Assembly (NCBI RefSeq): GCF_027579695.1
Contig: NC_083586.1
Location: forward strand, 6,816,001-6,880,000
Source of the DNA: Neoarius graeffei
Lineage: Eukaryota; Chordata; Actinopteri; Siluriformes; Ariidae
Reading direction: 5' to 3'
Length of the DNA stretch: 64,000 bases
Shown here piece by piece: positions 21,447 through 32,599 of the stretch. The notes beneath the pieces are model-generated. The model ran no database searches, was not told where the DNA came from, and saw only the letters and a program-made list of their open reading frames with translations. Position 1 is the first letter of the stretch. Each line of letters opens with the position of its first letter. Position numbers and translations under genes: made by a program.

Positions 21447-24400
21447 TCTCTGTGTGTGTATATTCAAAAGCAGTTGAGATTTTAATCAAATCCATTCAGA
21501 ACATCTACAGCAGGATGGTGCTTCATTCAGATGATTCATTTGTTATTGATGGATATGGGAAGTTTTGCTGCATTTTTGGATGTGCAAATCATTTTGAATG
21601 ACATGGACATCAGATTTTTTTTTTATTTACCAAAAGTAACTCATCATTGGGGGAAAAATCTCAAATTTCTAAATGTAGAAGGGAAAAATGGGGAAAAACA
21701 TTCACTAGGACTCGATGTTGAATGGAAAGGTCAAAAACCATGTGGTATACTCACTTCATTTCCACAAATGTAAGAAATGAAAGAAAAATTAATTTCAGAA
21801 CTGTAGCAAAGTGCTCATTCTTATACAGAGAGGTGAACATGAGCAACACAGTGGCTTGGTACAGCCTAACCTTCACTTGATCCCCAAGTGCATTTACATT
21901 TGGGGATCCTTCAGAGCGTGTTGTGCGTGCGCTTGGGACCCAGTCATTATGGGAAACACCTGAGGCTGATTTGAGTGCAATCAGCACATACAGATAAGAA
22001 TGCTATTTTCACAGAGACTTTGCAAGTATTCTGTTAGGTATGCAGCACTAGATGGCTCTAAGTACAAGAAGAGTGTTTATTTGCAGGAGTGATATTTACA
22101 CAAATGAAACCAAAAGCAGAGTCATAAGCATGGCTACAAACAAATGTGACAGTGATAATGATAATACTTTGCAAAGCCTCTGTGTCCTTATATGCACATG
22201 CTGATTGTGCTCAAATCTGAATGAAGCACTACAAGCATGCCCCCTGTCATAGCAGCATGGTTACCATTGCTATAGGGTTCATGTGACGGTGCAAAGCCTC
22301 TTATGGTGGGGAATGTGGGGTGTCCATGTGCTGCATGTTGAGTATAGTGTGACATGCTTGCAGGCTGAACACTACATTTTGCTCTTCAATTAAGGTTAAT
22401 TGTTACGTGTAGTGTGGGTATAGTGTGTGTGTGTGTGTGTGTGTGGAGTGTAGCATGTCTTACTCTTTATTTTGTATAGCTCTTACTGGCTAATTAAAGC
22501 AGATTTCTGAAATGCCATGTTTTGATATTGTTTACATTTTATAACTCAGTTGCTATTTGTTAAAGGTGCTTAGCTCTTACAGAATGGGCTGCACCATAAA
22601 TAAAGTTTCATGAAAGACTCAGCTTTATGAAAATGCTCATGTTCTCTCTGTCTCTCACAGTTATTCTGTTTCATGATTCAACACTCTTTCAGTCTGTCTG
22701 TCACACAAACACACAGCATTGTTCCTGAAATGCTGTGAGAAGATAAAATAACTTCCCAGGATCAAAAGAGACATGCTGTGGTGTATGTCAGTCTGCTATA
22801 TCCAGGCAACATGAACAGACGATTACCAAAGCAAGTGCTTGTTTTCCCCCAGTGTAATGTATTAAACAAACCAATAATTCACAGTGTAATTAACCACACC
22901 ATGCTTGCTGCTTATTTTACGTAACACCAACATGCCTGTAGTTTTAGTCTGGAGTTCTGTGGAATTGTTTTCTTTCATCACAGTTTGTGGTGTCTCCACT
23001 GTACCTGCTTTAGAAGTGAACAATACAATACAAAAAAATGCCCAAGTCCATATCACACTTTTCAAAAATGTCACAGTATCTGATCATAAAATGTTCAATA
23101 ATTTGGCGGGGGGAACAATCTCATGAGTGTATGGTTCAAGGAACAGTCCAAGGAATTGATCTGTTGGTTTCTATTAAACAGCTTTCTCCAGCAAGATCTG
23201 ATGGTTTTAATATTCTACAAATGTTTGTTTATATATTTTATGTATTTTCTTACAGTAATCATGAAACAGGATTAAACTGGATTGTTACTGATGAGGACAA
23301 AATCTTTCAGTTAAAATAAACCGAGTGTGAGCCATTTTGTCATATGTCAAAAATACATGAATTTGCTTGTGGAATTAAAAGCAAAATTTTATGATGAGTA
23401 TGTTGAGGGGCTAAAATTAAACACTACTGTTCATGTCATATGATTAGCCTTGTGATTGGTTGATTAAATTCATTGCTCAGAATAATCAGGACATTATATA
23501 TTAATTACTCATGATTCATATCCTGAGTCTTCACTCTGTTTAATGTTCATTTTATTTTCCTCCATAAAGTGTGTGTATGTGTGTGTGAGAGAGAGAAAGA
23601 GAGAGAGAGAGAGAGGTGTATTTTATACAAGTAAAAGTGATGAAGTGACTCACTTGTGTGGAGGTGTTTGACATTAGACTGAATTTTTGTTTTCACATAA
23701 AGGCTTTAAAAAAAATCCCTGAGTTCAAGAGGAATTACAGTCAGGCCTTGAACACGGAACCACATTGTCCTTCAGCAAACATTGTGGATCATTTCATATT
23801 GTTTTCTTTCTTTCTTTTTTTATTGTTCCTGATCAAACACACAATTACAGTCCCTTTAGCAATTTATTTACTTTCAGGTCTTTGGCTTTTGTTGACACTT
23901 GTTCAAAATGGTTATGAAACAACACAAACACGAAGCTGAGAGTTAAAGCGGGTTTAAACTCAAAACCTCCTGCTTAATAGTGCACGTGTGGCAGTAAAGC
24001 TTCTCTGGAAGTGTGTGTGTTCATATTAGTGCTGAGCATAATGTATTCTGTTTGTATACACAAACACACATGCACACAAAATCTGACCTGTGAACACATG
24101 CAGCTTTTCAATTTGGCCTTTTCCTGACACAGTACAAGACAGTAAATTAGAGTCTGAGATTAAATTGCATTTCTGGGTTAAAAAAATAAAACGGCACATT
24201 AATCTGCTATTTCTTCTAATTTACCCATTACTCCTGCTCCTCAAAACACTGTATAGTTTCCTCCTCCCTGCATATTGTGAAATTAAAAGCAGTGCTATGG
24301 ACAGTGGTAGGAGGACTCAGCTCAGTGCTTCTCAACTCGGCCGCTGAATGACTAAAGAGGCTGCCACTGAGCCTGACTCGAAACCCATACCTATCTGTCT

Positions 24401-24687
24401 GAGTGCAAAGTGGATTTCCTGCCCTGCACTATCGACTGAGAAACATATAAAACACTAGGGTATTTTTAGTGCTAGTGAAAGTCTAGCCAATTCCCGAGAA
24501 GGCAAATAGGCATGTGGGAATGGTAACCTGTCAGTCTTTGGTGTGATTGATCAAAGTATATTAATCTACTTCTGCTTCTTTTCTGTTTCACAGTTCAGGG
24601 AATGTCAGCATGAAGGGAGTGAGACTGAAGGGGTGATAATTTTCATCCCAGAGTCCCTATGAAATTGTACTGTTACATATTACACTC
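21447..24687. other. No gene recognised; microsatellites only
   Basis: The longest stretch without an obvious mobile element. It has a GT repeat (about 22423-22445) and a GA repeat (about 23586-23616). Open frames are all under 100 residues, without domains or codon-like bias, on both strands. It may be old non-coding host sequence or an intron; nothing here decides that. Confidence 0.5.
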
Positions 24688-24695
24688 AAGCTATC

Positions 24696-25602
24696 CAGGG
24701 CCGCGTTAACCCTTGCCGAGGCCCTGGGCAGACACACCCCCGAGGCCCCACCCCCGCCTGTTGCCAACTGCGCTCAGCAAATTCACCACCTCAGACATGC
24801 CTGTCTAACTAGACACAGAAACTTAAATAATGACAGTGGCACAATTAGAGATACTATTGAACGATAAAACTTTATATCCATCAACACCTATTTGATCGAG
24901 AAAAAGCAATGGTGAAATAGGCAATTGCATGGTGAAAAAATCCATCAGACATCACAGTTAACAAGTCTGGTTAACTAAAGTTTAGCCTCAAGAAGCCTTT
25001 GAATGAGTGAGTCAATGAACAACATGTCAAGAACATAACCTAGGCCTACAACAGTTTCTTTAGTATTCAGAACAAGAACATTCATTTGGTATATAACCGT
25101 TCGTTTTCATTTTGGAATCCAGGCGACTTTTAACTTGTGAAAACAAAGAGCGATAACAAAGAAAGAAAAATATCTTGCTTCTCAGAAATAAATCTCAAAA
25201 TGTTAGGCTATGTGAAACATTTCATCCTTTCACACACGTAATGTCCCAAACAGCAGTGGCACACAGCTTTGCGCATTCAGTTTGACAGCCATGGGTCAAC
25301 TTACAAGGGCACTTTCCTACTTTTCTGGAAAGCGAAGTCATTAATTAAATCATTGAACTCAAGCTGGCGTAGCGTGTGAAGACATGGTGGACAGTGATCA
25401 TGTTGACAATGACGGGTGATTTATGCGACGGGACAAGGTGGGTTTCCTTACGGGTGGTGAAATGCATAAAAAATTGTATCAATATGATCAAAACTTCTGA
25501 AAATATCGTTTCATATTTTCTGATCTCGCTACCTCCGAGGCCCCTTAGTGGCTGAGGCCCTGGGCAGCTGCCCATGAAGCCCATTAGGATAACGCGTCCT
25601 TG
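24696..25602. mobile_element. Short non-autonomous hAT
   Basis: 907 bp with a perfect 8-bp duplication AAGCTATC at 24688-24695 and 25603-25610. Ends are CAGGGCCGCGTTAACCCT and (reverse complement) CAAGGACGCGTTATCCTA, and GAGGCCCTGGGCAG lies just inside both ends. No transposase seen. Confidence 0.88.
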
Positions 25603-25889
25603 AAGCTATCTGCAGTGCAAACAAAAATGCCAACCTCATTTTCATTATACATGTGTAGCTGAGGGAATTTCTGTGACTTCTGTAATCTTAAAGACACATC
25701 ATCTCATAGCATGTCCTGGCCTGGCATAAATACCATCCTTTTGGCAAATCACCCACATGCTAAAACAAGGAGGTGTCCCATAGGCTACAAATGCTTCATA
25801 TAAACAACGAATTATCAAATAGTTCCAAAATATAAGGATTACATATATCTACATGGTAAACTGAAGTAGCCACTCAACACTGGATTATA

Positions 25890-27497
25890 CAGTGGCGCTT
25901 GAAAGTTTGTGAACCCTTTAGAATTTTCTATATTTCTGCATAAATATGACCTAAAACTTCATCAGATTTTCACACAAGTCCTAAAAGTAGATAAAGAGAA
26001 CCCAGTTAAACAAATGAGATAAAAATATTATACTTGTTCATTTATTTATTGAGAAAAATGATCCAATATTACATATCTGTGAGTGGCAAAAGTATGTGAA
26101 CCTCTAGGATGAGCAGTTAATTTGAAGGTGAAATTAGAGTCAGGTGTTTTCAATCAATGGAATGACAATCAGGTGTGAGTGGGCATCCTTGTTTTATTTA
26201 AAGAACAGAGATCTATCAAAGGCTGAACTTCAAAACACATGTTTGGGGAAGTGTATAATGGCACGAACAAAAGAGATTTCTGAGGACCTCAGAAAAAGCA
26301 TTGTTGATGCTCATCAGGCTGGAAAAGGTTACAAAACCATCTCTAAAGAGTTTGGACTCCACCAATCCACAATCAGACAGATTGTGTACAAATGGAGGAA
26401 ATTCAAGACCATTGTTATCCTCCCCAGGAGTGGTTGACCAACAAAGATCACTCCAAGAGCAAGGCGTGTAATAGTTGGCAAGGTCACAAAGGACCGCACG
26501 GTAACTTCTAAGCAACTGAAGGCCTCTCTCACATTGGCTAATGTTAATGTTCATGAGTCCACCATCAGGAGAACACTGAACAACAATGGTGTGCATGGCA
26601 GGGTTGCAAGGAGAAATCCAGTGCTCTCCAAAAAGAACATTGCTGCTCATCTGGTTTGCTAAAGATCACATGGACAAGCCAGAAGGCTATTGGAAAAATG
26701 TTTTGTGGATGGATGAGACCAAACTAGAACTTTTTGGTTTAAATGAGGAGTGTTATGTTTGGAGAAAGGAAAACACTGCATTCCAGCATAAGAACCTTAT
26801 CCCATCTGTGAAACATGGTGGTGGGAGTATCATGGTTTGGGCCTGTTTTGCTGCATATGGGCCAGGGCGGCTTACCATCATTGATGGAACAATGAATTCT
26901 GAATTATACCAGCAAATTCTAAAGGAAAATGTCAGGACATCTGTCCATGAACTGAATCTCAAGAAAAGGTGGGTCATGCAGCAAGACAACGACCCTAAGC
27001 ACACAAGTCATTCTACCAAAAATGGTTAAAGAAGAATAAAGTTAATGTTTTGGAATGGCCAAGTCAAAGTCCTGACCTTAATCCAATGGAAATGTTGTGG
27101 AAGGACCTGAAGCGAGCAGTTCATGTGAGGAAACCCACCAACGTCCCAGAGTTGAAGCTGTTCTGTACGGAGGAATGGGCTAAAATTCCTTCAAGCTGGT
27201 GTGCAGGACTGATCAACAGTTACCAGAAATGTGTAGTTGCAATTATTGCTGTACAAGGGGGTCACACCAGATATTGAAAGCAAAGGTTCACATACTTTTG
27301 CCACTCACAGATATGTAATATTGGATCATTTTCCTCAATAAATAAATGACCAAGTATAATATTTTTGTCTCATTTGTTTAACTGGGTTCTCTGTGTCTAC
27401 TTTTAGGCCTTGTGTGAAAATCTGATGATGTTTTAGGTCATATTTATGCAGAAATATCGAAAATTCTAAAGGGTTCACAAACTTTCAAGCACCACTG
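25890..27497 (+). mobile_element. Tc1/mariner element T2
   Basis: 1608 bp, same family as T1, between TA at 25888-25889 and 27498-27499. It landed in the minisatellite: the flanks join as TGGATTA and TACTCT. Confidence 0.92.
26258..27277 (+). pseudogene. Tc1 transposase of T2, several breaks
   Basis: Start ATG at 26258. Breaks include a TGA at about 26436 in the GRPTK linker (copy T1 has a CGA arginine codon there), a short deletion near 26650 in the segment before FAKDHMDKPEGYW, and a deletion after SHSTK at about 27020. All three catalytic positions survive: WMDETK, QQDNDPK and NPMEMLW. Confidence 0.88.
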
Positions 27498-27573
27498 TAC
27501 TCTCCAGTATACCCTAAATTATACTCTGGGTTACACACTAAATAATACTCTTGATTATACTCTGCCCTAAACT
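27498..27573. repeat. TTATACTCTGG-type minisatellite, part 1
   Basis: Imperfect 11-13-base units with TTATACTCT and TTACACACT cores. Continues at 29951-30014 and 30580-30789 between insertions. Confidence 0.7.
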
Positions 27574-29935
27574 AGGGCAGAGTATAATCAAAACCTAAAC
27601 TTGTGGGAGGGCAAATGGTGGTTGATTTTTTAAAGAGGATGAATTTGGCAATAGTCAGTACATACATTGAGAAGAAAGATCAGCACAGGGTGACGTTTAA
27701 GAGTGGAGGAAGATCTACACAGGTGGACTACATACTCTGCAGAAGGGATAACCTGAAGGAAATTGGAGACTGGAAAGTGATGGCAGGGGAGAGTGTAGCT
27801 AGACAACATCGAGTGATCGTGTGCAGGATGAGCTTGAAAGTGAAAAAGAGGAAGCGTGAAATAGTGGAGCTGAAGATTAAGTGGTGGAAACTAAAAGAGG
27901 TTGAACATCAGAAGCAGTTTAAGGAAGAAATGAGATGAGCATTGGGTGGTAATGGAAGTCTGACAGAAGATTGGGATACTACTGCTATACTAGTAAGAGA
28001 GGCAGCAAGGAAGGTGCTAGGGTGGTCATTGGGCATGAGGAAGGAAGACAAGGAGACATGGTGGTGGAACAAAGAAGTGCAGGAAGTTATAAAAGAGAAG
28101 AAGCTAGTAAAGAAGAATTGGGATGATTAGAGAGATGAGGAAAGCAGGCAGTTATACAGAGAGACGAGACAGAAGGCAAAAAAGATGGTAGCAAAGGCGA
28201 AAGCAGATGCATACCAGGAGTTGTACGAAAGACTGGAGACCAAAGAAGGAGAGCAAGACCTGTACAGACTACCTAGGCAGGGAAACAGGGAAGCGAGGGA
28301 TGTATAGCAGGTAAAAGTGATGAAAGATGTAAATGGAAATGTGCTGACAAACAGAGTGTATTAAGAAGGTGGAAAGAGTACTTTGAGGATTTATTAAATG
28401 AGGAGAATCCAAGAGAGAAAAGGTCAGATTCATTGGAGACAGCAAATCAGGAAGCAGAGTTAGTTAGTAAGGATGAGGTGAGGGCAGCCATGAAAAGAAT
28501 AAAGACTGGGAAAGCAGTCGGACCAGATGGTATCCCGATTGAGGCTTGGAGATGTTTGGGTGAGACGTCTGTGGAGTTCCTTATGAGATTGTTTACTAAG
28601 ATCCTAGAGAATGAGAAAATGCCAAATGAATGGAGAAAGTGTGCTAGTCCCAATATACAAGAATAAGGGAGATGTACAGAGTTGCAGTAATTACAGAGGG
28701 ATAAAATTGATGAGCTACCCCATGAAGTTATGGGAAAGGGTATTGGAGGCGAGATTGAGAAGAGAAGTAGCAATCTGTGAACAGCAATACGGATTTATGC
28801 CAAGAAGAGCACATCGGATGCAATTTTTGCTTTAAGAATGTTAATGGAGAAGTACAGGGAAGGCCAGAGAAAGCTACATTGTGTGTTTGTAGACCTGAAG
28901 AAGGCATATGATAGAGTGCCGAGAGATGAGTTATGGAAAGTGTGGAGTGGATGAGAACTATATTGAAGTGGTGCAAGACATGTATGAGAACAGTGAAACA
29001 GCAGTGAAGTGTGCAGTTGGAACGACTGAATGGTTCATCCTTCATCAAGATCCTTCATCAAGGATCTGCTTTGAGTCCTTTCTTGTTTGCCATAGTGCTG
29101 GATAGCTTGACGGATGAAGTGAGACGAGAGTCACCATGGAACATGATGTTTGTAGATGATATTGTGATGTGGTGAAAGTAGAAAGGAGGTTGAGTTGGGT
29201 TTGGAGAGATGGAGGTACCGTATGCATTGGAACAAAGAGGGATGAAGGTGAGTAGTAGCAAAACAGAATACATGTGCATCAACGAGAATGGGAATGAGAG
29301 TGTAGTGAATATGCAAGGAGTAGACATAAAGAAGGTTGGTGAATTCAAGTACCTGGGGTTAACTGTGCAGGAAAATGGGGGCTGCGATAGTGAGGTGAGA
29401 AAGAGAGTGGAGGCAGGGTGGAGCAGTTGGAGAAGGATTTCAGGAGTAATTTGTAATAGGAAAGTCCCAGCAAAAGTGAAATGTAAGATGTATAAGACAG
29501 TAGTGAGACCAGCTGTGATGTATGGCTTGGAGACAGTACCCTTAATGAAGAGACAGGAGGCAAAGTTGGAGGTGGCGGAGTTGAGAATGTTAAGGTTTGC
29601 GATGGGAGTGACAGGGTTGGACAGGATAAGGAATGAGCACATCAGAGGGACAGCACATGTGGAGAGCTTGGGAATTAAGCTAAGAGAGATGAGACTGAGA
29701 TGGTATGGGCACATCCTGAGAAGAGATGCAGAGCATGTTGAAAGGAGAATGTTGAGGATGGAGCTGCCAGGCACATGAAAAGGAGGAAGGCCAAAGAGGA
29801 GATACATGAATGTGGTGAGAGAGGACATGAAAGTGGCAGGTGTGGTAGAGAAGCATGCGGAAGACAGGGAGCAATGGCGATGAAAGATCTGCTGTGGCGA
29901 CCCCCAATCGGAAGCAGCCAAAAGAAGATGATGAA
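27574..29935 (+). mobile_element. RTE-type LINE copy 2 (RTE-2), 5'-truncated
   Basis: Flanked by a perfect 15-bp duplication ACTCTGCCCTAAACT at 27559-27573 and 29936-29950. It starts within the endonuclease (GGQMVVDFLKRMNLAIV) and runs to the same 3' end as RTE-1 (GGCGACCCCCAATCGG, then AAGAAGATGATGAA). It lacks the hAT and the SINE found in RTE-1, so it serves as the empty-site reference. The 5' junction carries 18 bases of inverted target sequence. Confidence 0.92.
27603..29850 (+). pseudogene. RTE-2 endonuclease end and reverse transcriptase (broken)
   Basis: Fragments: STQVDYILCRRDNLKEIGDW; ETWWWNKEVQEVIKEKK; MKRIKTGKAVGPDGIPIEAW; SNYRGIKLMSYPMKLW; HCVFVDLKKAYDRVPRDE (catalytic D); FVDDIV; GEFKYLGLTVQENGGCD; and a 189-residue C-terminal frame 29209-29778 ending RRMLRMELPG. 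It has frameshifts at about 28650, 28800, 28960 and 29170, and a local GATCCTTCATCAA duplication near 29040. Better preserved than RTE-1 but not functional. Confidence 0.88.
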
Positions 29936-29950
29936 ACTCTGCCCTAAACT

Positions 29951-30014
29951 GTGGACTATACTTTGTATTATATGCAGAATTATAGATCTGGTTATACAAT
30001 TAATTTTATTCTGG
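29951..30014. repeat. TTATACTCTGG-type minisatellite, part 2
   Basis: Units such as GTGGACTATACTTTG and ATTATAGATCTGG between RTE-2 and the putative solo LTR. Confidence 0.55.
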
Positions 30015-30025
30015 TATAAAGCGGC

Positions 30026-30579
30026 TGTAACAAACCAGGCGCTCACGGATTATGAATGAACTCAAGGTTTTAATGAGCACAATTGAAAAGACAATGTACA
30101 ACAGCCAGGCCAGGTCAATTCAAAACAGTAACGAGGACTAGACAAATCGTGGTCGGAAAACAGGTGAGGATCAAGAAACCGGGAAGCAAGAGAAACGAGC
30201 AAACAAACACAAGGGTTAGGCAAAATGGGAGAAAACTGGAAGGCAAAAAAGGGTCATACACAGGAATACAATCAGAATAGTAATGCTCAGTAGCCTCACG
30301 AAATGTGGGGGCAATACTGTGCGAGGAACAAAACAAACTAAATTCTTAATTTCCCTGAGGGAACCCGCCCAAAGGGATCAATAAAGTTTTATCTAATCTA
30401 CGTAATCTAAATACAAATGGAAACAAAAAAGTACAGGTGATGGGAATTAGAACTCGGGGGAACCACTCCTAGGAAGTGGCTCTGGGTTGGCTGATGGAGT
30501 GCATGTGGTAGTGATGGGTGTGTGAGGGGGATTGTGGGAAGTGGAGTCCTGAGTGTTTGGTGAGCCCAGGAGCATGACA
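30026..30579 (-). repeat. Putative solo LTR in minisatellite
   Basis: Begins TGTAACAAACCAGGCGC and ends GAGCATGACA, giving TG...CA termini. On the - strand an ATTAAA word lies near the outer end. The pieces on both sides are minisatellite. A TCTGG at 30010-30014 and 30580-30584 could be the duplication, but it would put the start at TATAAAG rather than TGTAAC, and TCTGG is common in the minisatellite. No internal region is seen. Confidence 0.5.
30335..30412 (+). repeat. LINE 3'-end fragment inside the putative LTR
   Basis: AATTTCCCTGAGGGAACCCG followed by GGGATCAATAAAGTTTTATC and short TCTAA repeats, the usual 3' end of Rex1/CR1-type fish LINEs. Probably a very short 5'-truncated insertion. 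Confidence 0.55.
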
Positions 30580-30789
30580 TCTGGATTGTACTCTGAATTA
30601 TGCTGTGGATTATACTCTGGGATATACACTAGATTATACACTAGATTGTACTGTGCATTATGCTCTGAATTATCCACCAGATAACTATACTATACTGAAC
30701 TATACTCTGGATTGCACTCTGTATTATAATTATATGAATTATACACATGGTTATACATTGAGTTATAATATAATTATACTCTGGATTAT
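30580..30789. repeat. TTATACTCTGG-type minisatellite, part 3
   Basis: About fifteen diverged units (GGATTATACTCTG, AGATTATACACT, GAATTATGCTCT and similar). Frames through it encode YTL-type repeats, which reflect the unit and not a protein. Confidence 0.85.
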
Positions 30790-30885
30790 ACAACCCCAAA
30801 TCAGAAAAAGTGGGAACAGTATATTAAAATTGAAATTAAAACTGAAAACAATGATTTTTAAATAATATTTGACCTCTTTTGCATC
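30790..30885 (+). repeat. Tc1/mariner-type MITE fragment
   Basis: Begins CAACCCCAAATCAGAAAAAG directly after a TA and continues through GTGGGAAC and CAATGATTTTTAAAT. This is the end of a miniature element very common in fish; only the left end is present. Confidence 0.6.
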
Positions 30886-30892
30886 CCTCCCC

Positions 30893-30894
30893 CA

Positions 30895-30925
<31 letters not shown>

Positions 30926-30926
30926 C
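30893..30926. repeat. (AAAT)n microsatellite
   Basis: Eight AAAT/ATAA units in a row. Confidence 0.95.
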
Positions 30927-31107
30927 AGCATGTTATTGTCACAGACGTGTTATTGTCCATGTCTGATTCTGACATGGACACACATACTGGAGACAGACTT
31001 CAAAGTGCAGTATTTATTCACAGTGCAGGGACATAAGTGAGTGGGGAGTTGATAGCTGAGGCAGGGATCAAAATCCGGTTACTGTGTTGAAAGTGTGATG
31101 CTTAACC

Positions 31108-32566
31108 CAGTGGTTTTCAAAGTGGGGGCCGCGCTAGGGGGGCCTCAGAAAGTTGGAGGGACGATAACAAAAAAATTGTGGAAAAAAATACTTTTTAAAA
31201 ATAATTATTAAATATTGTAATTAGTTTTTTAATCATTATTATAAAATATAATTATTAATAATAATACATCATATCGCAACGTTGTTTGCCATGCTCATCT
31301 CTCCGATTGCCTGTGACGTTGTGGTTTGCGCCATTTATCAAGCTGCTTTGCTCCTCAAACTAGCGTATTGCTAGCGCAAAATGGACAGGTTTTCGAAGAA
31401 GAGACCGAAGGAACAAACCAACAGCCCTGCTGTGGAGGACACTGCTGCGAAAAAAACTAAGAAGTCCTGGCCAAATAAAATCTGAAAATATGAAGCAGCA
31501 TACATTAAGTATGGCTTTACAGCCATACAGAAAAATGGCCATGATTGCCCGAAATGCGTCCTCTGTCTGGAGACCCTGTCAAACGAGTGCTTAAAACCTT
31601 CGAAACTTCAGGATCATTTGGTACAAAAACATCCGACAGATGCTGAAAAAACAGTAGATTTCTTCAGATGCAAAGAAGAGCATTTGGTCAGGCAATCTGC
31701 TGCATTCACCCAGCAAGCTATTGTCCCCGAGCGGGCCCTGAAGGCATCATTTTTAGCCTCGTACCACATTGCTCATGCTAAAAAACCTCACTCAATTGGA
31801 GAAGATTTGATTTTACCAGCCACCAAAGACATTGTCCGAGAATTGCTTGGTGAGGATGCTGCCAAAAAAATCGATGCTGTCCCACTCTCTGATAACACCG
31901 TGAGCCAATGGATTGGTGACATGGCTCAAGACGTATCTGCTCAGCTGTTGGAGCAGGTGAGAGCCAGCGAATACTTCGCACTTCAGCTGGATGAGAGCAC
32001 AGATTTATCCAATGAGGCCCAACTGCTTGTGTACATCAGATTTATTTCACAGGAAAGATTTGTGGAGGAAATACTATTTTTAAAGCACTTTAAAGAAGAA
32101 CTACTGGGAAGGACATTTTTCAAGTTTTGGACGATTACATCGAGTCTAACGAATTGGACTGGACCCGCTGTGTGGGGGTGTGTTCGGACGGAGCCGTGGC
32201 GATGACCAGGAAGATCAGTGGAGTGACCGCTCTCATTAAGCAGAAGGCCACACACTGCATGCTCCATCGCGAGGCACTGGTTGCAAAAAGGATGGATAAT
32301 GAGTTGAATCAGGTACTACAGGAGGTTATACAGTTTATTGTTCAGTGCGAAAATATTTGTGTTGAAAACATGTTAGTTAATAATATTCTTATGCTAAACA
32401 AATGTAACAATTATTGAATATTGAATAAAAGTAAGAGAAAACATTCTAAAAGTTGATGTTTCTTTACATATTTTGTAGCATTGTCTGTGGGTTTGCAAAG
32501 GGGGTCCCCGGCCAGAAGCTAATGTTGTTTGGGGGGCCTTGGCATGGAAAAGTTTGGGAACCCCTG
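31108..32566 (+). mobile_element. Charlie-like hAT transposon, internally deleted
   Basis: Left end CAGTGGTTTTCAAAGTGGGG, right end (reverse complement) CAGGGGTTCCCAAACTTTTC; the left one is the Charlie-type hAT terminus. No matching 8-bp duplication is visible (GCTTAACC against TACTACTG). It carries a broken BED-type transposase in forward orientation. Confidence 0.8.
31381..32330 (+). pseudogene. hAT transposase, ZBED5-like (broken)
   Basis: Begins MDRFSKKRPKE. The first 100 residues hold a BED-type zinc finger with CPKCVLC and HLVQKHP. Then come SYHIAHAKKPHSIGEDLI, VSQWIGDMAQDV and FALQLDESTDLSNEAQLLVY, the conserved segment around the first catalytic aspartate of Charlie-type hATs. There is a TGA at about 31483 in the linker before the finger. 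A frameshift near 32115 moves the frame to 32127-32417 (CVGVCSDGAVAMTRK, HREALVAK). The catalytic C-terminal half is missing. Genomes hold domesticated ZBED relatives; the breaks and terminal repeats argue against that here. Confidence 0.85.
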
Positions 32567-32599
32567 TACTACTGTATGAAAGAAGAGAAACATTATGTA

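Noticed and set aside
30447..30865. Tyrosine-rich repeat proteins
   Set aside because: They translate the TTATACTCTGG minisatellite.
30954..30980. 10-base inverted repeat TGTCCATGTC / GACATGGACA
   Set aside because: A short palindrome in AT-rich DNA with no supporting context; not enough to call a site.
31381..32330. Host ZBED5-like gene
   Set aside because: In-frame stop, frameshift, missing catalytic half and hAT terminal repeats on both sides.
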